Positions 57,590 to 64,000 of a DNA stretch of 64,000 nt are shown here, piece by piece; the first letter of the stretch is position 1, and each line of letters opens with the position of its first letter. The notes under the pieces are model-generated. The model saw only the letters and a list, made by a program, of their open reading frames with translations, did no database searches and was not told the origin of the DNA. A program made the position numbers and the translations under genes. The DNA is from Falciphora oryzae (lineage: Eukaryota > Ascomycota > Sordariomycetes > Magnaporthales > Magnaporthaceae): NCBI GenBank assembly GCA_000733355.1, contig JNVV01000057.1, positions 124,001 to 188,000 of the forward strand. The letters are read 5' to 3'.

Positions 57590-58796
57590 TACCGTTAATA
57601 AAAATAAAGGTTTACGCGAACCGCTTTACGATAAACTTCGTCCGCTATTACGGTTAGCCCTCCTTAATAATCTCTAATAAAAGCATTAACTGGATAAGCG
57701 AGTTTTAGCAGCAATTATGTAAGCGGTTAAAAATTAAACAGCTTTTAAGCATAGCTTACTACCTTTAAATAAATGGGGGTACCGAAAAATTAAATTAAAA
57801 GGTATAAACCGTTTTAAAAGCTTATATCCACTATGTTTAAACCGATTGGGACTAGTGGCTTCCCGTAATTCAATTTGCGCTTAATTCACGCCCGCATTTT
57901 ATTATTAGCACTTCCCCTTTTTTTACCAACTACGGTTACGAACCGCCTTTAGTTATCGCCCTAGCGGAAACGGATCCTAAACCGACCGCAACGTTTTTTA
58001 CGGTTAAAGCTAAAGCATATATGGAAAAGTTGGCTTAAATTACGGATATGTGCTAAACGGCGATAGCAGCGGCGGCGTAATAAACGGAACGGTTCGCGAA
58101 TTAAAAAAGGCGCCTTATAAAGCAGTACCGTTTTGGCGACAAAATATGGCTAAATTTAACCAATTTCTAATCCAAACGTCCGAAAAAAAAGCTGGATTGG
58201 TTGCGGGCCAAAGTGACGGTAACCAAAGTAATCGGCCCTAACGTGGTAAAAGTGGAAGGCCTACCTATAGGTGCGTACAACCGGTTTAATATAAATAAAA
58301 TTAGGAAAGCCAGCTCAAATCCGGTTCCCGGATAACAAATAGCGGACCCTTAGCCCCTAGCGGTAATAGTAAAAAGCGATAAGCAATGGGTGGTAAAGGA
58401 AATCGACGCGGCCAAAACGGTAAAAGTTGGAAAAGGGAAGCAAAGGCAGGTCCGCGTTTAGTAGGAAGGATATATAAATTTTACGTAGGAACCGCTAGAA
58501 AGCGTGTTAAATTTGAAAGCGTTGAATTATTTCGAAACAAAATACGGCGATGCGCGGATTAATAATGGGAACTACGTTAAGCAAACGGAACCGCAAATGG
58601 AAAAAAGTAAAAAGGTTTTTAAATGGAAACGCGGGAAACCACGGAAAAATAACGCCAAATTTAAAATGGGAATCCAACTTTTAAACGTCGGAAAAAGTTC
58701 AACCTAATAGCCTTTAGCTCTAAATAATAACGATAAGGACGAAGCTTATCCCGCACAAATAACGAAGGGCTTTTAATCGAAACCTTCGAAATTAGT

Positions 58797-58860
58797 TTCA
58801 TTTTTATCCTTATCCTTATCCTTATTTTTATTTTTATCCTTATTACCATCCTCCTTTTCC
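58797..58860 (+). repeat. TCCTTA/TTTTTA hexamer-like simple repeat
   Basis: A run of TTATCC-type hexamers and T-rich hexamers in the 3' part of the chromovirus, downstream of the chromodomain. Confidence 0.7.
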
Positions 58861-58969
58861 TTTTTTTTATTCCCATTATCGCCCTCCTCATTTTCACTAA
58901 TGTTATCCTTACTTTGGGAATCCGCCAATTCGATAGGCCGGTTAGGGCGCAAACCGGCGGCAAATGCAC

Positions 58970-60389
58970 GAATTACAGCCTTGGAAACCGGAGCTACCGA
59001 TTGGGCTCCCCGGAATTAAAGGCGAGAAGTGTCGGCGATATCGATCCGCACTTTAAAAGCGGCTAAAAAAAGGCGAAAAGAGGCGGATCCTAATTCGATA
59101 AAAGGGGATCAAGCAGCAGCCTACGCGCGCCGGATACGAATAGGCGGAAAGGGCGGCGGCGGAACCATAGACCAAATAAAAGCTTTTCGAACCGAGTTAT
59201 AGGGAGGACCGAAAGCAGGCGGAGGTAGCTAGGTGGACGCGGATACCAACGGAAAAGGCAAAGGAGGTCCCACGTTAAAACGGCGGCGACGGAAAGGCGA
59301 GGTTTGGAAATTAAAGCGCGCTATCTTAAGGTTGGCGAACGTGCGCTTCCCGAAGGTTGGAGTAGCGGGAGGCAAGCTACGCTAATCGGCTTTAGCTTTA
59401 AAATCGCGAGCCGTTTTTTCCAAAGCGGTTAAGCGAATTTCGATCGATGCAGCGGAGGACGAGGCAAAAGGGTCGGTTGCGCAAGGAGAAAAAGAGAATA
59501 CCGCGGTGCCATTAGCGGAAAAACCGGTTAACAAAGGCATTGGAGGGAGCGCATAAGGAAGCGAGGACGTACGGAGCCACATATCCGGCGTTTTCCAGCT
59601 TTTCCAGCTGTCGCTGGGCCGAAACGGCCAAGGTAAAAAGCACGCGCTTAGCCTTTTTGTCCTTATTTCCGCTGGCGGATTGCTATTCCGTATAAGCGCG
59701 AAATACGATAGGAAAAACGCGAATGCATTTGCGGTTAGCTTTATAGCATTCCCAGCAGGCGGTTCGGCTTTTGCCCGTTTAATTGTAACAGGCCGAGTCC
59801 TAACTAACGCAACGGAAGCACGGCTCCGCGCGCGCAGCGCTACGCTGCTTTTGCGGCTTTTTCTCGTTTTTTAAAGGAAAAAAAGGATCCGGGAACGAAA
59901 AAGGGTACGGCGGCTGGCGCAAATTGGTTAATTAGGGCCTTAGGTAAAATAAGGGAAAAGGAAAGCTTATTATATCGGCGGCGGCAAACGGAAGATCGGG
60001 CGGGAAAAGCTTGGAGCATTAAAGGGCGCTAAAGTAGTAGTGAAGTTAGCGGAGGTCGCGGAGGAAGCAGGACGGGACGCGCCCGCGCTTTTGGGAACGC
60101 GGGCTTGGGAAATGCTTACGGGAACGACGGGATTTGGCGCGACGGATTGAAGCGTATATTGGGAAAAGGTTAGCGAGGGCAAAGTAAAGGGAAGGGAGGC
60201 TATTACGAACCGGAAGCGGAAATAAAGGTGCGGTTGGTGTTGTAGTAAAGGAAAGGAAGTAGGGAAGTTGGGTTAAGGGCTGGGGTAAGGGAAAGGGTAG
60301 GTAAAATTGGGTGCTGAGCCCTAATTGGGCAGGAGGGGGCGAATGGGTCCGTGCGGGATCCCCTCCCAAAAGGGAAGGAGGGGGCGAGT
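58970..60389. other. Unexplained region between pol and 3' LTR
   Basis: About 1.4 kb after the chromodomain region. One plus-strand frame stays nearly open for about 300 codons (58970-59873) with only five stops, each TAA or TAG (for example VSAISIRTLKAAKKRRKE, AVKRISIDAAEDEAKG, EKPVNKGIGGSA). Minus-strand frames are similarly open in places (SSSAASIEIRLTALEKTAR), so the coding strand is undecided. No domain recognised. Confidence 0.5.
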
Positions 60390-60599
60390 TGTTAGAGGGC
60401 TGGATCCTATTAGCTCAGCCACGGGCTCGTGCCCGAGGCCTGCGCCTTTGGGTCCGCGCCATAACGTTCGGGCCCCCGAGCTGTATATAGCGGATTCCGC
60501 GCGTGGCCCTGCGGAGCAGGCCACCTTCCCCTTTACCCCTCGTAGTTCGTTAATACAACCAAGTCCCTACAAGCGCGCCAACGTTGTAGGACCCTTACA
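60390..60599 (+). repeat. 3' LTR of the chromovirus
   Basis: 210 bp, 203 identical to the 5' LTR; the seven differences are C/T or G/A transitions. Followed by the target copy AAAGC at 60600-60604. Confidence 0.93.
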
Positions 60600-60796
60600 A
60601 AAGCGAAAAGAATATACAAAAGGGTCGTTTCACCCTTTCAATCGCCTTGGAGAAACCACGGGATTTTAAAAGAGGCCGGAAATTCTCCCTTATACCTTTG
60701 GGATTTTACGCTGCCCAGGAATACAAAGAACCGGACCCCCTCATCTCGTTTATAACAACATCTCTTTCCCTACCAAGCGACTTTAGCATACCGGCT

Positions 60797-63112
60797 ATGG
60801 AATCCCCTTTTTTGCTTAGCGATTCCGATATATTTGCCGATACCATACCGGCCTAATTTGAAAAAGCGGCCGGAAAAGCCCCCGAAGGCTCCTCCCGGTC
60901 TGCACTGAAAGAACGTCAAAATACACCTATGCTCAACGATTAAGGGGCACTTATCTTGTATTTGGCACCCCCTTTCAACATAGCCCTCGAACAACAAGCC
61001 TTTATATCCGTAAAACGCTTTCAGGATCCCCCGGGCTGGATAACTAAAATCCAGCGGAAATTTATTAATACGTACGAAGCAATTTCGGCCCTATCCCGAA
61101 ATGTGAGCTAGGAAATCCTCGCCGATCGGGAACAAATTCGCGAAATTAGGACCTATTACGACCACATCACCCACGCGTACAATACCATCGTTTCTTTATA
61201 TAAGGAAGGCTTAATCGCTTCCGCCGACCAACAAAAGGCATTCCGGCAACGGATTATCGGAAAAAGCTAAGCATTTGCACAACAAATTTGGGCTACGATT
61301 GCCACTTTGGCCGAAAAGCAACAAACCCGTTCGGAGGCCCTAATTTAGCTCCGGGACGTTACTCGGGCCTAACAAAACCACTTGCAAAACCTACAAGCAC
61401 GATTTTCCACTTTCGAAAAAAAAGTCACTAATTAGGCCGTTAATAAAAATGCCCAAATCTAGGATTTTTTAACTAAAAAGCACGTATCGCCCGAAGCTTT
61501 TACTAATACCGAACGGCGCATATTGGCCTAAACGTATCAGCTCGTTAAAGACGCCGTACGGGAAAGTCGGCGACTTGCGGCACAAAGAAAGCGGCCTAGA
61601 TCAGCTACGGTACTTTCGGCCTTTTAAAAGTCGTTCCTTCCACCGGGCTTACGTTAAAGCACTCTAGTAAAAGGGGAACCCGTTCCTTCTACGGAGAAAC
61701 CGCTACCCCAACCGGCGCTTAAAACGTCGGCATCATCACGCCAGGACCTTCAAGACCCCTTATCGTCCGATAACCTCCGACGGCAACAAATTCGGGCTAC
61801 TACCTCCGCTACCTAACAACAGTACAAAGCCGCAACGGCAGGTTTTAAGCATTTCGGAAGCTTTAAAGAACTTCTTTAAAAGCTTTCCCAAAGGCCACTT
61901 AACGAAACCCCCAAACATATTGCTATTCCTTTAAAACCTTTAAAACTTTCGAACTCCTCCTCGGACGACGATGCCCCCGAAAATAACAAACGGACCCTTA
62001 AAGACCCCGATTTGCGGGACTTTATTAAAGCCATCCAACAAAGAACTGCTCGCCCGCGTGGTCCGATCCTTACGGCCGTTATTAACCTAGTCCAGCTTAA
62101 TAAGCCCCCCAATTACGACGGCAAGGACTTAGCTAAATTTAGGCCATGGTGGCTTCGCGTTACCTCTTATATAAAAACCTACGTCGAAAGCTTTCCTAAC
62201 GATACCGTTAAAATTAATTGAGTTAGGTCCCTATTTACGGAAAACGTACAAGTTTAGCACTATTAACGCTTTCGGTCCCTTTAAAGCGCGCAGCTCGAAA
62301 ACAACTGGCGGGCCTATTCGGCGGCCTTACAAAAACGCTTCCGGGACGCCACCGAACACCACCGCAACGCTAAAAAAATGCGGAAGCTTAAATACAAAGG
62401 AAATACCGTTTAATACCTTACTAAGCTCTTTGATTTTAACGAAACGGTTTAATGGTCCGGCGTTATATTTAAAGAGCACATTTCCCGCACCTTTTTAAAA
62501 GAAATTACCAAATTGGTATATTCCCGTTGCGGAGGAGTCCCTGATACGGACGAAGAATTCCTCGCCGCAATCCAGGAAGCCGGCAAAATCTACGAGGTTA
62601 TGCTCCAAGACCTTAGGCTAACCCCGAAGGATAAAGGAAAAGACGAGCCCGTTTCGATTTCGGAGCGCTCGAACGCGGGCCGTCGCCAAGGTAAGGGCTT
62701 TAAGGACAAGAGCCAAAGTCCATCCTCAAGCTCCCGTTCCGGAAAGAAGGCTAACGATAAGGCTGCCAATAAGAAAAGTAACGTTTGGATTACGACCAAA
62801 CTAGCACTCGAAGGGGTCGAACAACGCGATATCGACGCACGAAGGTTGGCTAAAGCCGATTGCTGGCGCTGTGGAAGAGAAGGGCACCATACGTTGGAAT
62901 GCTACGCTAAAAAGGACACTAACGGCAAGGAACTCCCTCCTGCACCGGCAAAGACGGCCGGCGCCAAGTCTATCCTCAAACGCCTTGCGACGGACGAACA
63001 GGAGGAACAGCCACAGGCTAAAAGGGTTAAAATTGCAGGCCTCGTTTCGGAAGCCCCAAGCGAAATACGAATCTTTAAATTATTAGATTCGGAATCGGAC
63101 GATGACTGTTGA
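60797..63112 (+). pseudogene. Gag of the second plus-strand element
   Basis: ATG at 60797 (MESPFLLSDSDIFADTIP). Long gag with many TAA/TAG where Gln/Trp are expected. Recognisable stretches: GWITKIQRKFINTYEA, REIRTYYDHITHAYN, LRDFIKAIQQRTARPRG, YDGKDLAKFRPWW. The C-terminal zinc knuckle CWRCGREGHHTLEC is at 62861-62902, preceded by a Ser/Lys-rich linker. It ends with an acidic LLDSESDDDC at 63112. The last 200 codons are intact. Confidence 0.75.
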
Positions 63113-64000
63113 CAACCATCGACCATCGCTACTGCCCGAAGGCCTTTAACGGATAAAGAGCTCGCAAGGCCGATCCTCCGTATGTATATACGGGCAAAGG
63201 GATCGAAGGAGATACCTGTTCGGGTCCTTTTGGACGGAGGTAGCGACACGAAGGTTATTTCGGACAAAATAGCCAAGCAGCTTCCAGGGCATTTGGTCGA
63301 CAAAGCTATTCCCCGCATTATAACTACCTTTTCAAAGGCGGTCGAACCAAGGGCCGGAAAGCAACTGGTGGTCGACGTTACCCTCCGGCACAAAACGCAC
63401 TATTTTACGGAAACGTTCGAAGTTAATCCTACGGATCCAGATTGCGACGTTATCCTACCTTTCGCATAGCAAAGGCAACACCCACCGTTAGGTTTATTGG
63501 ATCGCGACCTTCGGGATATCCGTATGGATTCGGACAAATGCCGGAAGTGCAACAAGCCCCGGGCCCGAAAGCCGCCGGATTTACGGCCACCTAAAGGCTT
63601 ACGCCTTCGGGAAAATATAAAAACAGTCGAGCTTGCGACTATTGCCGCCATTAAATACGGGCATGGTATTCCTTCCTTTGAGGAAGTGGCTAAAGCAGAT
63701 TTAAACGGCTTCGAATCGGTACCAAAGGAATTTAGGGAATTCTTTCCTATTATAACGGAAGCGGCCGCTACACGCTTCCCCGATCATCAGCCCTGGGACT
63801 ACGAAATTCACCTAAAGGAAGGAGCCCAATTAACCTATGGACCCTTATACCAAATGAGCTAAAAGGAGCTGGACGTTTTAAAGCCTTGGCTGGGAAAGCA
63901 TATGCGAACCGGCAAAATTAGGCTATGCAAAACTGCTAACAGTTCGCCTTTTATATTCGCATAAAAGAAAGACCCCTTTGATCTTTTAAGGGTAGTGGTC
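63113..64000 (+). pseudogene. Protease and start of RT of the second plus-strand element
   Basis: Retropepsin-like segment at 63182-63469 with VRVLLDGGSDTKVISDKIAK, where the usual D-S/T-G reads DGG, then FEVNPTDPDCDVILPFA. After a stop, a linker with KCRKCNKPRARKPPDL, then the RT start (DHQPWDYEIHLKEGAQLTYG, PWLGKHMRTGKIRL) running off the window edge. In-frame TAG/TAA remain, so inactive as read here. Confidence 0.7.

Larger units (their letters stand above)
52996..58700 (+). pseudogene. Pol of the chromovirus: protease, RT, RNase H, integrase, chromodomain
   Basis: AT-rich and broken by stops. Protease region 52996-53283, where the catalytic D-S/T-G position reads LVNESCK (Asp apparently changed to Asn). 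RT 53737-54300 with FCCDYRGLN and the catalytic YLDD at 54181-54192 intact. RNase H 54571-54792 (FLKIDCNGFALKGALL). Integrase zinc finger about 55420-55560 (HPGRNGTFYAVARDF, CNYNVCNRF), core from 55600, interrupted at 55728 by a DNA transposon and resuming at 57592 (FTNYGYEPPL). Chromodomain about 58385-58545 (WVVKEIDAAKTVKVGK, EGYINFT, EPLESVL), in which Trp/Gln positions are TAG. Gln/Trp-to-stop changes are all of the C-to-T or G-to-A kind expected from RIP. The element is not coding-competent. Confidence 0.8.
49659..60599 (+). mobile_element. Complete LTR retrotransposon (Ty3/gypsy chromovirus) with target duplication
   Basis: 10,941 bp between LTR ends. The two 210-bp LTRs (49659-49868, 60390-60599) start TGTTAGAGGG and end TTACA, and differ at seven sites, all transitions. 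The five bases before the element, AAAGC (49654-49658), are repeated after it (60600-60604), so both ends are intact. It carries gag, zinc knuckle, protease, RT, RNase H, integrase and a chromodomain in order, plus two later insertions (51357-52746 and 55729-57589) and an unexplained 3' region. It is nested in a second element. Confidence 0.93.
60605..64000 (+). mobile_element. Plus-strand Ty3/gypsy element, truncated by the window edge
   Basis: Contains gag with zinc knuckle, protease and the start of RT. It is the sequence into which the 49659-60599 chromovirus inserted, and its left part (candidate LTR) lies before 49654. The right end is outside the window. Confidence 0.8.

Noticed and set aside
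44650..64000. CRISPR array or prokaryotic mobile system
   Set aside because: Repeats are LTRs, terminal repeats and tandem units of eukaryotic transposons; no spacer-repeat pattern is present.

Overview
This window reads as the genome of a filamentous ascomycete, most likely a Sordariomycete (inference). The genes are GC-rich with short 50-75 bp GT-AG introns and TGCTAAC/CTGAC-type branch sites. Two Zn2Cys6 fungal transcription factors, a rhodopsin-domain membrane protein and a MIPC-synthase-like glycosyltransferase are fungal hallmarks. The transposon block carries damage that looks like repeat-induced point mutation (RIP).

Bases 1-44,650 are an ordinary gene-rich, GC-rich segment with about 20 genes. 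In order: a protein with two cyclic-nucleotide-binding domains, an F-box and leucine-rich repeats (split by an artefactual gap); a SnoaL/NTF2-like protein; a ferric reductase; a small mitochondrial-type protein; a Ctr copper transporter; a rhodopsin-domain integral membrane protein with odd splicing; a protein with tandem SUMO-interacting-like motifs; a Zn2Cys6 regulator; a Cys-rich single-pass membrane protein; a GNAT acetyltransferase; a MetE-like protein; a divergent lactose-permease/GH2 beta-galactosidase pair; a tiny conserved-looking protein; a secreted cupredoxin; a GT32 glycosyltransferase; a secreted chitin-binding protein with a collagen-like tail; a second Zn2Cys6 regulator; a hypothetical protein; a METTL21-like methyltransferase; a second SnoaL/NTF2-like protein; and a frameshifted small gene at the boundary.

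Bases 44,700-64,000 switch abruptly to an AT-rich, gene-free nest of transposable elements. I read four nested layers: (1) a minus-strand chromodomain Ty3/gypsy element (about 45.7-49.18 kb); (2) a plus-strand Ty3/gypsy element with a candidate 5' LTR from 49,184 and gag-protease-RT continuing off the window edge at 64,000; (3) a complete chromovirus at 49,659-60,599, with 210-bp LTRs and a perfect 5-bp target duplication, inserted into layer 2; (4) two insertions inside layer 3. These are a Fot1/pogo DNA transposon (55,729-57,589, TA target duplication) in the integrase, and an unclassified GC-rich 1.39-kb insertion (51,357-52,746, 15-bp target duplication) that splits the gag zinc knuckle. 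Most element ORFs carry TAA/TAG codons where Gln or Trp is expected.

Functional links: ferric reductase and Ctr transporter lie within 2 kb, suggesting reductive metal uptake. The lactose permease and beta-galactosidase share a 1-kb promoter and form a minimal lactose-utilisation unit. The two N-gaps (774-1027 and 52,117-52,147) are both flanked by exact duplications, so they are scaffolding artefacts rather than missing sequence. All exon boundaries were read by eye from splice motifs and reading-frame continuity; no search was run.
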